Assembly: GCA_017886875.1 (NCBI GenBank) | Contig: JAGHIZ010000044.1 | Span: forward strand, 1-39,787 | From: Butyricicoccus sp. | GTDB taxonomy: Bacteria; Bacillota; Clostridia; Oscillospirales; Butyricicoccaceae | Reading direction: 5' to 3' | DNA length: 39,787 bases | Shown: positions 1 to 8,492 of the stretch, in pieces | Layout of the letters: every line of letters begins with the position of its first letter | Position numbering within the stretch: the first letter of the stretch is position 1 | The notes under the pieces: generated by a model | The model's input: the letters and a program-made list of their open reading frames with translations, nothing else | Databases searched by the model: none | Told to the model about the DNA's origin: nothing | Program-made: the position numbers and the translations under genes

Positions 1-430
1 GTAAATCACGCAAAATAGCCTTTGTGTTTTCATTATAAAGACCGCTTGCAACTAGACCACGAACCGCACCATGTCTGAAAACACGCACTCTTTCAGCGTC
101 GTTTTGAGCTGGTATTCTATGAGGGTAATTGTCACCACTTAGAATATAGCTACCAATACCACATTTTTGTAAAGCAGTGCCTAAAAGGCTTGCAGTTTCG
201 CTTTTACCTACACCGCTACCGCCACAAACACAGATAACAGCTCGATTATATGGGTTATTAGCCATATATTTCTTTAGCTTTTCCACCAAAACAGGGAAAA
301 TAAGTGCTGCTTTTTGTTTATGTCCCTCATTAATTTCGATTTTATCCCCTGGCATGTCACCATGCATAATATCATTTGTGATTTCTGGGAAATCGGTTAA
401 ACTTGAAAGGGTATTCATTACATTTTGCAT
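1..430 (-). CDS. P-loop kinase, adenylylsulfate-kinase-like (partial, 3' end off window)
   Basis: Reading the minus strand from the ATG at 430 gives 143 codons without a stop, running off the left edge. A Walker A motif GGSGVGKS lies at about residues 70-77, followed by LSGDNYPHR, which fits the APS-kinase/uridine-kinase-like P-loop fold that phosphorylates small molecules. The ATG follows GGAGAAATAAA, a good ribosome site, and the gene starts 14 bases after the esterase stop, so it is the last visible gene of the esterase operon. Proteins of this type in Clostridia are often annotated as adenylylsulfate kinase, but no sulfate-assimilation gene lies nearby, so the substrate is open. The fold is fairly sure and the reaction is not. 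Confidence 0.75.
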   Translation of the reverse strand, partial: MQNVMNTLSSLTDFPEITNDIMHGDMPGDKIEINEGHKQKAALIFPVLVEKLKKYMANNPYNRAVICVCGGSGVGKSETASLLGTALQKCGIGSYILSGDNYPHRIPAQNDAERVRVFRHGAVRGLVASGLYNENTKAILRDL

Positions 431-444
431 TTTATTTCTCCAAT

Positions 445-1245
445 TCAATTATTTTTTGATAATAGCCATTTTATTGCAAGTGGTATTTGAGAATTCCAGA
501 AATTCCAATCATGTATACCATCTGTTTCCGTGTAATATAATTTAACATTTTCATTTTCAAGCTGTTTTTTTACAGATTTATTTTCTTTTATTAAAAAATC
601 ATTACAGCCACAGGCCATATAAACTTCTGGCATATTCTTAGCTTTTTTAACGCAGAAAATAGGATTATTCTCACTGTTTTGTAAATTATTAAGGTTTCCA
701 AATACTTGTTCAAAATAATTATTATTTCCAATCATATATGAATAGAAATTATTATCATTTTGTAAATTTTCGGTTACAAATGCACCAGAAAGACTTATAA
801 TTTTTGAAAAAGTATCATCATATAATGCACCTAATCTCAATGCACCAAAGCCACCCATAGAAAGACCACCTATAAATGTATCCTCTCTTTTATTGGATAA
901 TGGAAACATTTTTCTTGTAAATTCAATAAGTTCTTTGGCTATATATGTACCATATTTATTTCCTAATATATCACTGTCAGTATAGAAACTATTTTCACCA
1001 CTTGGCATTATTACTGCGAGTTTGTGTTCTTCTGCAATGCTACGTATATTTGAAAATGTAATCCAATCATCTTGATTACCGCTATAACCATGTAAAAGGT
1101 ATAAAGTTTTAAATTTATCTGGTGCAGGTTTTATATCTTCTGGCTTCATGCCTGGCATTAATGGAGTTTCCAAAGGTATTATTGCTGTTACGTCAACCAT
1201 TCGAGATAAGCATTCAGAGCAAAAGGAAATTTTTATAACTGCCAT
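445..1245 (-). CDS. Alpha/beta-hydrolase esterase, tributyrin-esterase (EstA) / esterase D type
   Basis: This 266-aa protein starts MAVIKI, like lactococcal tributyrin esterase. It carries the nucleophile elbow GGLSMGG with Ser129, a likely acid Asp216 (CGCNDF) and His245 (DGIHDW), completing a catalytic triad. An oxyanion-hole-type LLHGYSG segment lies at residues 50-56. No signal peptide is visible, so it should be cytoplasmic, cleaving short acyl esters. Relatives include feruloyl and acetyl esterases and S-formylglutathione hydrolase. It has an excellent ribosome site (GGAGG, 6 bases before ATG) and sits 15 bases after the polysaccharide deacetylase gene. With the neighbouring deacetylase and SGNH hydrolase, it suggests removal of acetyl or other acyl groups from imported glycans. 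The true ester substrate cannot be read from sequence. Confidence 0.85.
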   Translation of the reverse strand: MAVIKISFCSECLSRMVDVTAIIPLETPLMPGMKPEDIKPAPDKFKTLYLLHGYSGNQDDWITFSNIRSIAEEHKLAVIMPSGENSFYTDSDILGNKYGTYIAKELIEFTRKMFPLSNKREDTFIGGLSMGGFGALRLGALYDDTFSKIISLSGAFVTENLQNDNNFYSYMIGNNNYFEQVFGNLNNLQNSENNPIFCVKKAKNMPEVYMACGCNDFLIKENKSVKKQLENENVKLYYTETDGIHDWNFWNSQIPLAIKWLLSKNN

Positions 1246-1260
1246 TTTAAACCTCCATAT

Positions 1261-2106
1261 TTATGATATATAAACAGTTTTGTTGGAAGGTATAGAAATT
1301 ATTTTACCTGTACAATTTAACCATACAGTTTGTATAGATGGATTAAACACTTTGTTTCCATCTGCTGAATAAATTAAATTTTTATAGGCATTTATATAAT
1401 CTACAACTTCAATATTGGTGACAAACCAAATATTTTTTGAAAATTTTGAAATATATTCAAAAAATTCTTCTATTACATTCCAATTTGAAAACTGGTCGAA
1501 TTCATAAGAATGTCCCCAAAGGTAAAATAATTCTGGCTTATTAAATAATGCATTTTGTGTACAAAATTTTTCTGCCAATAGCATAAGGTCTTTATCTGAA
1601 TGGTGACAAGTTGGGTTCCATTCAAGGAAATTTTCTGGAATATCAAAGGTTTTTGTTGATTTAACCGTTCTGGCATAACAAATTCCTGCGGTTTTAAGCA
1701 TATTTATTACATTATTATCGTATAAACCAAAAGGATATGCATGACCTCTAACAATGTAACATAAAAGATTTTCAAAATATATTCTATCATCAATAATTTC
1801 TTGCAAAGCAGAGGCTCCTAGACCTGTTAGTGCAGAGTGTTTTGAACCATGTGTTGCGATTTCATGATTTTTGTAAAGTTCTAAAATTTCATCTTCTGAT
1901 ACAGTAGATGTATTTATATCTATTCCATCTACTGTCATGCTTCTAACTTTTCCAATTATTTCACTATTTAAATTAAATGTCCCCTTAATACCATATTTAT
2001 TCATAAGCGAAATAAGTCTTTTATCTTGTAAAACACCATCATCATAACTTAAAGTTAATGCTTTGCTTTTTCCTTCTGGAAAACTCATCATATTTATAGA
2101 TAACAT
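1261..2106 (-). CDS. Polysaccharide deacetylase family protein (NodB-like)
   Basis: The 281-aa protein shows the NodB-homology signatures: LSYDDG at residues 20-24, where the second Asp would bind metal, and HGSKH at 86-90 with the two metal-ligand histidines. These enzymes are metal-dependent carbohydrate esterases (CE4-like) that remove N- or O-acetyl groups. There is no signal peptide, so a cytoplasmic substrate is likely. The ATG is preceded by AGAGG at a normal distance, and the gene lies 14 bases after the SGNH hydrolase and 15 before the esterase, clearly in one operon. The canonical TFDDG is LSYDDG here, as in many non-chitin members. The family is sure and the substrate unknown. Confidence 0.85.
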   Translation of the reverse strand: MLSINMMSFPEGKSKALTLSYDDGVLQDKRLISLMNKYGIKGTFNLNSEIIGKVRSMTVDGIDINTSTVSEDEILELYKNHEIATHGSKHSALTGLGASALQEIIDDRIYFENLLCYIVRGHAYPFGLYDNNVINMLKTAGICYARTVKSTKTFDIPENFLEWNPTCHHSDKDLMLLAEKFCTQNALFNKPELFYLWGHSYEFDQFSNWNVIEEFFEYISKFSKNIWFVTNIEVVDYINAYKNLIYSADGNKVFNPSIQTVWLNCTGKIISIPSNKTVYIS

Positions 2107-2120
2107 TTAAAAACCTCTTT

Positions 2121-3311
2121 TTATTTCATTATCAAATCCAAATCAACTTGTTCAGCCATACATTTACCACCAATATCATTGGGGTGCAGTCCATCACCTA
2201 TATGATATTCATTTTTCATATATTCATGTTTATCTGGCATACGAACTGCAATATCATAGTCAAAATATCCATCATAACCGATTGAATTATTTCTAATTCT
2301 TGAATTTATATCTTGACGAATTTCTTCAAATTTTATTAACCATTCTGGTGGACATATTTCATGACCACATGGCATTATTGTTGCACCATAAATAGATGCG
2401 TTGTGTTTTCTTGCAATTTCAATATACTTTTTATATCCATTTTGTAAATCACTTGCAGTTATGACTTCGTTTAAATGGGAAAATTGAAGTGGGTGCATAA
2501 TATCATTTATACCTTCAAGAACAAGAACTGAATTTATTTTTTCATATGAAAATACATCATTTTCAAAACGCTTTACTCCAGCATCACCAAATAGACTACC
2601 TTGTCTGGGTAAAAAATCAACATATGTTGCATCATGTAGCACTCTATTACCACCAATGCCACAGTTAACAAGTGAAACTTTAGAAGGATATTTTTCATAT
2701 AGTCTTTTGTAAAGAGCGTTAGTAAAATAAGACATATGTGTTATTGAGTCGCCAAATGCGGCAATCACTTTTACATCATCATCTGTTAAAACTTGAACAG
2801 CAGTAAAACCATAAAACATCATGCCTTTATTAACATCTTCTTTAACTACAGAATATATATCGTCAGCTTGTATGGTTTCAAAAGTATTATAGTTTGTAAA
2901 ATCACCATTTATGCTATTTGTCACAATACAACCAGTTTTAGACCATAATATTGATGTACTACCAATAGATTGTTTATCTTTAATGTAAATAGAAATTGCA
3001 ATATGCTCTCCTGCTTTAGCAGGAAATATAATTTCATCACTCCAACATTCTTCTTCTGGTAATAAAGTGATAATTTGTTCACCATTTCTAGTTACTGATG
3101 TTTGGTCTTTTAATAAGCCGTTTTGTATTTTACCAATCAAAACTTTTTGTAAAGTAAGTTTTTGTTTAGAATATTTATTTGACAATCTAATTCTAATACG
3201 TTCACCACATAAGTTATTATAAAAAACCACTCTTTGAGTTTGATTTTCTATTTGAGCAAGTTCAACGGAATAATTGATAGGAAGGTATCGAAAACTACTA
3301 GCCCACTTCAT
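2121..3311 (-). CDS. SGNH/GDSL hydrolase (carbohydrate acetylesterase-like)
   Basis: The 396-aa protein has an N-terminal beta-rich part (about residues 1-180) and a C-terminal SGNH hydrolase domain. All four blocks are visible: FGDSI with nucleophile Ser189, CGIGGNR at about 217-223, GIND with Asn269, and DGLHPN with Asp373 and His376. The two-domain layout is typical of bacterial SGNH esterases acting on glycans, such as acetylxylan or rhamnogalacturonan acetylesterases. No secretion signal is seen. It starts with ATG behind AAAAGGAG, 14 bases after the NIF3-like pseudogene, and is followed closely by two more esterase-type genes, so the operon appears devoted to deacylating carbohydrates. 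Confidence 0.85.
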   Translation of the reverse strand: MKWASSFRYLPINYSVELAQIENQTQRVVFYNNLCGERIRIRLSNKYSKQKLTLQKVLIGKIQNGLLKDQTSVTRNGEQIITLLPEEECWSDEIIFPAKAGEHIAISIYIKDKQSIGSTSILWSKTGCIVTNSINGDFTNYNTFETIQADDIYSVVKEDVNKGMMFYGFTAVQVLTDDDVKVIAAFGDSITHMSYFTNALYKRLYEKYPSKVSLVNCGIGGNRVLHDATYVDFLPRQGSLFGDAGVKRFENDVFSYEKINSVLVLEGINDIMHPLQFSHLNEVITASDLQNGYKKYIEIARKHNASIYGATIMPCGHEICPPEWLIKFEEIRQDINSRIRNNSIGYDGYFDYDIAVRMPDKHEYMKNEYHIGDGLHPNDIGGKCMAEQVDLDLIMK

Positions 3312-3325
3312 ATATTTACTCCTTT

Positions 3326-3970
3326 TTATAGATATTTAAATGGCTCTTTGGCATCTACAAAGTTAATAGGTATGTTATGTATATAACTTTTTAACCAATC
3401 CGCCAAATATTTCATACCTGCTTCTTCACTACGTTCATGACCTAATGTTAGCATTGCACGATTATATCACATTTGATATGCATCATTTATATATGCACAA
3501 AGTGTCCATTCTGTTATATCTCCAGCAATTATTAAATCTAATTTGTTTCTCTCCATAACTTGCATTGGCATTTCCTCAACGCCAAGACCCAAACTACCGC
3601 CTCCCACAAGAATACATATACGTGTTATAGGCATATTTTCATCACCTATAATCTGTATTGTATCCATATTTAATTTTTTCTTGAAGAAATATGCTAATTG
3701 ACCAAGTGTTGTTTTAGGAATTTGATAAATCCAAGGACATTTTTCATCTGGTTGTAAATATTTATCCCAACCAATTTCCCTCAATAAACCTTTATAAATA
3801 TAATCTGTTTCACTCCCCATATGCATATGGTCATGTAAACGCCAAATTGTTATATTATTATCTTCAATATATTTTTTCTTTGCTAAATATATTGTATCAT
3901 TTTCACACCAATCAATTTTATCATCACCAGTAAACCAAGTTGGCTCATGTGTAATAATAATGATTTCAAA
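3326..3970 (-). pseudogene. NIF3-like dinuclear metal-centre protein, truncated and interrupted
   Basis: Minus-strand reading gives NIF3/DUF34-type sequence of the subgroup with the ITHEPTW and RLHDHMH motifs, followed by LDLIIAGDITEW. Three things are wrong. First, it has no start: homology begins at about 3965, just before IITHEPTW, so some 50-70 N-terminal residues are missing and the DNA switches to an opposite-strand transporter gene. Second, an in-frame TGA at 3467-3469 interrupts it where relatives have a small residue, probably GGA to TGA. Third, the remaining 46 codons, including the metal-ligand-containing LGHERSEEAG, lie after that stop. The frame ends at TAA 3326-3328. In intact relatives the protein binds two metals; its role is poorly defined. 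It heads the esterase operon. The right boundary is approximate. Confidence 0.8.
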
Positions 3971-5170
3971 GTTTTTTGATGGTTTTTCTGACCTTGTAGC
4001 TGGTCAGTTAATTGACACTCGAAAAGGAAAATTAGGTCATTGTATACCTGTATTAGCAAAATGGACAATCCCAATGGCTTTATCAGTTGTATTAATTTTT
4101 CTTGTTCCAGAAAATAATTTAATTTTACAAATTATATTTATTTTGTTACTTACAACTTGTTTAACACTATTTTTTACACATATATTTGTATGGCACACGC
4201 TTCACTGCCAACATATGTTACAAATGATTCTATTGAGCGTTCTAAAATGTTAGCAATTTCAATGTTATTTGCTGCTGCTACACAAAGTGTTGTTGCTGGA
4301 TATATTTTACCTGTTCTTAACTTTTTTGGCGGTATGCAAAATCGTATGGCATGGATTAAAGCAACTATATTATTTGGTTTTATTGGCTGTGCTTTCTTAT
4401 TTTTGAGTGTAATTTTTGTAAAAGAAAGAGTCGATAACACTGCACCTCCAGAAAATATGCTTCAAGGTGTAAAGGCAGCTTTTAAAAATAAATATTGGAT
4501 TTTAACTTTATTATTAAATATTTGTAATAATGTTATCCTTATCTTTAATTTACAAATATCTGTTTATTATTTAAAAGATGTAGTGGAAAATCCTGGTCTG
4601 ATGGCGGCATTTGTTAGTGTAAGTAATTTACCTGGCGTTGTGCTTATGTTAATTGTACCTGCTGTACTTGGTAAAGTTTCTAAGAGAACAATAGTTTTTG
4701 GTGGCACTATTTTAATGATAATCTCACAAATTGCATTTATTTTTTCACCATCAGACAACGTAACTTTATTACTAGGTACTGGTCTACTCCGTGGCATTGG
4801 TTTTGGTTTATCTATGGGACTTGCTGGTGCAATGATTGCTGATTGTATTGATTACGGTGAATGGAAAACTGGAATTCGTGTACAAGGCGTGCTATTTTCT
4901 GCAAATTCAGTTGGTCAAAAAATAGGTCAAGGTATATTAACCTCTCTTTTTGGATTTTTCTTAACAATTATAGGTTATGATGGATTAAAAGCTGTTCAGT
5001 CAGCACAAACCATTCAAGGCATTAACCTTTTCTTCAAATATGTTCCTCTTATTTTTGCTATTATTATGGCTGTTATTGTTTATCTTTTCAATGTGGAAAA
5101 GAAACTTCCTGATATTCAAAAGGAGCTAGAAAATAGGAAATTATCTTCTCAAACTAAGAATGAAGCTTAA
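3960..5170 (+). pseudogene. GPH-family (MelB-like) sugar:cation symporter, 5' truncated and frameshifted
   Basis: The plus strand encodes a glycoside-pentoside-hexuronide transporter, an inner-membrane sugar symporter. Family hallmarks are FFDGFSDL and an IDTRKGKLG loop near the start and ADCIDYGEWKTG near the C-terminus, with many hydrophobic helices between. The first one or two helices are missing: homology starts at about 3963, directly against the NIF3-like remnant, without a ribosome site. A second lesion lies near 4170-4175. The frame reading LTTCLTLF continues as YTYICMAHASLP only one frame over, as if one T had been lost from a run that is now six T's. The downstream frame stays open to TAA at 5168-5170. 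It is most likely non-functional; a sequencing error could explain the frameshift but not the missing 5' end. Confidence 0.85.
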
Positions 5171-5172
5171 TA

Positions 5173-5206
5173 AAAATGACCCCTCTTTTAAAAGAGGGGT
5201 CATTTT
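5173..5206. terminator. Bidirectional intrinsic terminator
   Basis: A perfect 34-base palindrome (17-base arms, centre 5189/5190, core GACCCCTC/GAGGGGTC) with A/T ends on both sides lies between the convergent transporter pseudogene and the LacI gene, and overlaps the LacI stop codon. It should stop transcription in both directions. Confidence 0.9.
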
Positions 5207-6182
5207 ATGTTGTTTTATTTTCTGCGAGAGATACAGGAATTATTATGTCTCTGTTTTCGTAACGAACACCTTCATTTTCTATCATATCAACCAGTATATC
5301 AACAGCTGTCTTTGTAAGTTCTTTAGTCTTTTCTTTTATTAATGTTAGTTTAGGATTAGAAAACGCTGAAAAGAAAGGATAACCATATCCGATGATTTTT
5401 ACATCTTCTGGGATTTTATATCCCAATTCAGAATAGACTTGTATACAATTCATAGCTAATGCATCAGTTTCTGCAAAAATCGCATCAGCATTTGGATTTT
5501 GTAGTGCCATTTTAGTAATAATAGATGAAAAATCATTTTCTATTTGCATTTCCATACTTACTGTATATGTATGTATATCAAACCCAGATAACTCAGATTT
5601 AAAACCCTGATAACGTAAATCTAAAGAAGTATCTCCTAAATAGCTTGTAATATATAAAAATTTCTTACAACCCTTACTCAATAAATGACGTGCAGCAATA
5701 CGCCCTGCTGAAAAATTATCTGTAGAAATTGATGGTATACTATTACATAATTTATAACCGATAGTAACTATTGGCAATTTTTCATTTTCAATAGCAACAG
5801 CATCAAATGTATAGCTCCCTAGTAAAACTCCACTTAATTTACCATCTTTGAGTTTTTTAAAACATTCTTCCTCTTTACATCTATCAAATAATGAACCACA
5901 AAGCATTAACTGATATCCATAATCATATGCATACTTTTCTAAAAGAGATGTTAAAAGCCCAAAATAAGGAATTTCAACAGATGGAAAAATTGCAGCTATA
6001 ATTTTATTATTTTGTTTATCTTCTTGTTGAAGCACAGAAATTGGTTTATAATTTAATCTTCTTGCTATTCTTTCAACTTTAGCAATAGTTTCTGCATTGA
6101 ATGAACCTTTATTGTTTAAAATTCTAGAAACAGCAGCACTTGAAATACCAGCTTCATCTGCAATATCTTTTATTGTTGCCAT
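5205..6182 (-). CDS. LacI/GalR family transcriptional regulator
   Basis: The 325-aa protein begins MATIKDIADEAGIS, the classic LacI helix-turn-helix with the following hinge-helix region, and continues into a periplasmic-binding-protein-like sugar-sensing domain. The open frame extends seven codons upstream, but TAGGAG lies six bases before the ATG at 6182, so that start is chosen. Such proteins repress sugar genes and release DNA on binding a sugar or sugar phosphate. It is convergent to the broken GPH transporter and lies directly downstream of the xylulokinase/isomerase operon on the same strand, with no clear terminator between, so it may control either. Its own promoter is visible at 6219-6247. 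Confidence 0.93.
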   Translation of the reverse strand: MATIKDIADEAGISSAAVSRILNNKGSFNAETIAKVERIARRLNYKPISVLQQEDKQNNKIIAAIFPSVEIPYFGLLTSLLEKYAYDYGYQLMLCGSLFDRCKEEECFKKLKDGKLSGVLLGSYTFDAVAIENEKLPIVTIGYKLCNSIPSISTDNFSAGRIAARHLLSKGCKKFLYITSYLGDTSLDLRYQGFKSELSGFDIHTYTVSMEMQIENDFSSIITKMALQNPNADAIFAETDALAMNCIQVYSELGYKIPEDVKIIGYGYPFFSAFSNPKLTLIKEKTKELTKTAVDILVDMIENEGVRYENRDIIIPVSLAENKTT

Positions 6183-6218
6183 TTTAAATCTCCTATTTAG
6201 CAATTCATTTACTGAAAT

Positions 6219-6247
6219 ATTATAATATATTATATCAAAAATTTCAA
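6219..6247 (-). promoter_or_regulatory. Sigma-A promoter of the LacI gene
   Basis: On the minus strand TTGAAA (6242-6247) is followed by 17 bases and a perfect TATAAT (6219-6224), about 37 bases before the chosen start. Confidence 0.75.
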
Positions 6248-6325
6248 ATGTATAAAATAAATACTAAAAACAGATTTATATTTGTTTCAAACGGCAAAGT
6301 TGCAAGCTATTATATGATAGTACTA

Positions 6326-7801
6326 TTATGCAAAAGGATTTTCGCTAGGATATAGCATAGAAGCTGGCTGATTAAAGCCGATATCTTCAACACCTAAATA
6401 TTTGAATATTTCAAATAAAGCCTTACCATAATGACCAAATGCCACAGCTCCATGATGTGGGTACTGCTTTTCAATCAGTACATGACGGTAAAATCTATCC
6501 ATTTCAGAAATCGCAAATACACCAATAGAACCGAATGACTGAGTAGCAACATCTAAAACTTCACCTTGAGCTACATATGCACGCAGCTTTGTGCCTGCTG
6601 TGGATTGTAGACGATAGAAAGTAATATCACCAGCCTTGATATCGCCTTCCATTGTACCACGTGTGATATCTGGTTCAGCAAGTTCTGGTTCTAGGTCACG
6701 TTTCATAATTAACTGATAACCCATATGAGCATTCTTTAGCAGGCTTGGGCAAGTATTACCACAGTGGAAGCCCATAAATGTTTCCTTGTGGCGATAATTT
6801 GTCTTATCCTTAATAAATTCATTATACATTGTTTCTGGAACAGTGTTATTAATATCGAGTAAAGTAACAGGTGCACCAGATACACAAATACCGATATATT
6901 CACTTAAAGCACCATAAATATCAACTTCACAGGATACAGGAATACCACGACCGGTTAAACGTCCGTTTACATAACAAGGAACAAATCCAAATTCAGTTTG
7001 GAATGCAGGCCAACATTTATTTGCAAAAGCTGCATATTTGCTTGTGCCTAGATGGTCACGCATCCAATCCTCAAGAGTTAATTCATATTGTGCAAGACGT
7101 GGAAGAATACCAACATATTTACTGTCACCGTTGCCAGCTTCAGCTTTCATTTCTTCAACCTTTGCAGGAATTCTTGGGTCGTCCTTGTGCTTGTTATAAG
7201 CAACAAGTAAATCAAGTTCTGAATGTTCTTCAACTGCAACACCTAAATCATAGAGAGCTTTAATTGGAGCGTTACAAGCTAAGAAGTCATTTGGACGAGG
7301 ACCAAATGCAAAGATTTTTAAGCCCTTTAGACCTACAAGAGCAGTTGCGATTGGTACAAACTCCTTAATTTGCTTTGCAGCTTCTTCAGCAGTGGAAACA
7401 GGATATTCAGGAATATAAACACGTTTGCCACGAAGACCAAGGTTATAAGATGCGTTAAGCATACCACAGTAAGCATCGCCACGACCATTATATAAATCGC
7501 CATCACCTTCAGCAGCACCAATATACATAATAGGACCATCAAACCAATCAGCAATCATGGTTTCTGGAGTTTCTGGACCAAAGTTGCCAAGGAATACACA
7601 AAGAGCATTTACACCATTTGCATTTACATCATCAACAGCTTTTCTAGCGTCAATTTCATTTTCAACACAGATTGGACATTCATAAATGCCTTCACCATAA
7701 GCTTTAACTACATTAGCACGTCTTTTTTCTGAAAGCTCGATTGGAAAACAGCTACGGCTAACAGAAATGATACCCATTTTAATTACAGGAATATTAGTCA
7801 T
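6326..7801 (-). CDS. L-fucose/L-arabinose isomerase family sugar isomerase
   Basis: The 491-aa protein belongs to the fucose/arabinose isomerase fold, with an N-terminal half carrying GNFGPETPET, AAEGDGDLYNGRGDAYCG and AFGPRPNDF, and a C-terminal catalytic half with FHCGNTCPSLL. These Mn-dependent enzymes interconvert aldoses and ketoses in the cytoplasm. The ATG is preceded by AGGAGG. It is the last gene of a three-gene operon with a xylulokinase-type kinase and a DUF4867 protein, so it probably supplies the ketose that the kinase phosphorylates. No xylose isomerase (XylA) is present in the window. The exact sugar is unknown; arabinose, lyxose, xylose or a deoxy sugar are possible. Confidence 0.85.
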   Translation of the reverse strand: MTNIPVIKMGIISVSRSCFPIELSEKRRANVVKAYGEGIYECPICVENEIDARKAVDDVNANGVNALCVFLGNFGPETPETMIADWFDGPIMYIGAAEGDGDLYNGRGDAYCGMLNASYNLGLRGKRVYIPEYPVSTAEEAAKQIKEFVPIATALVGLKGLKIFAFGPRPNDFLACNAPIKALYDLGVAVEEHSELDLLVAYNKHKDDPRIPAKVEEMKAEAGNGDSKYVGILPRLAQYELTLEDWMRDHLGTSKYAAFANKCWPAFQTEFGFVPCYVNGRLTGRGIPVSCEVDIYGALSEYIGICVSGAPVTLLDINNTVPETMYNEFIKDKTNYRHKETFMGFHCGNTCPSLLKNAHMGYQLIMKRDLEPELAEPDITRGTMEGDIKAGDITFYRLQSTAGTKLRAYVAQGEVLDVATQSFGSIGVFAISEMDRFYRHVLIEKQYPHHGAVAFGHYGKALFEIFKYLGVEDIGFNQPASMLYPSENPFA

Positions 7802-7842
7802 GATTTTTTCCTCCTAAAACTAATCTTGTATAAATAAACTTT

Positions 7843-8475
7843 TTAAATTAAATCTTTAATATCAATATTTTCACCAATAAGACCCACAAAAGCACCATTT
7901 TGGGCTTCTGATGTATCTTTATGAGCGATTAGCCATTTGTTTTTTGCAAATAATAGTTTATCTTCATCACAAATAGCGGTTAATTGTGGTTTATCTGTGT
8001 TTGTGCTGCGAGGTAGTACAACGGCCACTCTAAAACCATCACCCTTTTTAGCATCACATGGAGCATAATGAAGTGCGGTTGCAAAAAGCTCTACTGCACT
8101 GCCAGCAGGGGCTTTAAATGCTTTAATAGTTTCAGTTTTTAGTGTGTAATTTTCTAAATCGCTTTGCAGACCTAGCAAAAATACAGTATCTTGTAAAACA
8201 ATATTGATTTCGCTATCTCTATGATATTCCACACAGTTTAGTTTTGTATTTGTGCCATTACAGTAACCGATTTGAATAGGCATACCGCCATAAACATTAT
8301 TTTTCAGCACATCAAAAATAGCTAGTTTTTCAAATTCTGGTTCTGATGGTTTATATACAACTCCATCTGGTTTTTCAGTTTTTGCAAGTTCGCTTAATAG
8401 TTCAGTTACATCTAAACCATCAAGCACTCGACCATATTTTTTAAATTCTGCATCAAAAACAGAAAGGATTTCCAT
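7843..8475 (-). CDS. DUF4867 family protein, cupin-like
   Basis: This about 210-aa protein resembles the DUF4867 family that sits beside xylulokinase and fucose-isomerase-like genes in Clostridia. The centre (VEYHRDSEIN, then FKAPAGSAVELFATALHYAP) looks like a cupin double-stranded beta-helix, with His and Glu that could bind a metal, as in D-lyxose ketol-isomerases. That suggests a sugar isomerase or mutarotase role, but this is inference. An in-frame GTG at 8484 overlaps the ribosome site; the ATG at 8475, five or so bases after AGAGGTGC, is the better start. It lies a few bases downstream of the kinase gene and 41 bases before the isomerase, so it is co-transcribed with them. Confidence 0.75.
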   Translation of the reverse strand: MEILSVFDAEFKKYGRVLDGLDVTELLSELAKTEKPDGVVYKPSEPEFEKLAIFDVLKNNVYGGMPIQIGYCNGTNTKLNCVEYHRDSEINIVLQDTVFLLGLQSDLENYTLKTETIKAFKAPAGSAVELFATALHYAPCDAKKGDGFRVAVVLPRSTNTDKPQLTAICDEDKLLFAKNKWLIAHKDTSEAQNGAFVGLIGENIDIKDLI

Positions 8476-8492
8476 TTTAAGCACCTCTTTTT

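Noticed and set aside
3467-3469. TGA as selenocysteine or a reassigned sense codon
   Set aside because: No SECIS-like hairpin was recognised, relatives have a small residue rather than Cys here, TGA is used as a normal stop by the 889-aa gene, and the gene also lacks its 5' end.
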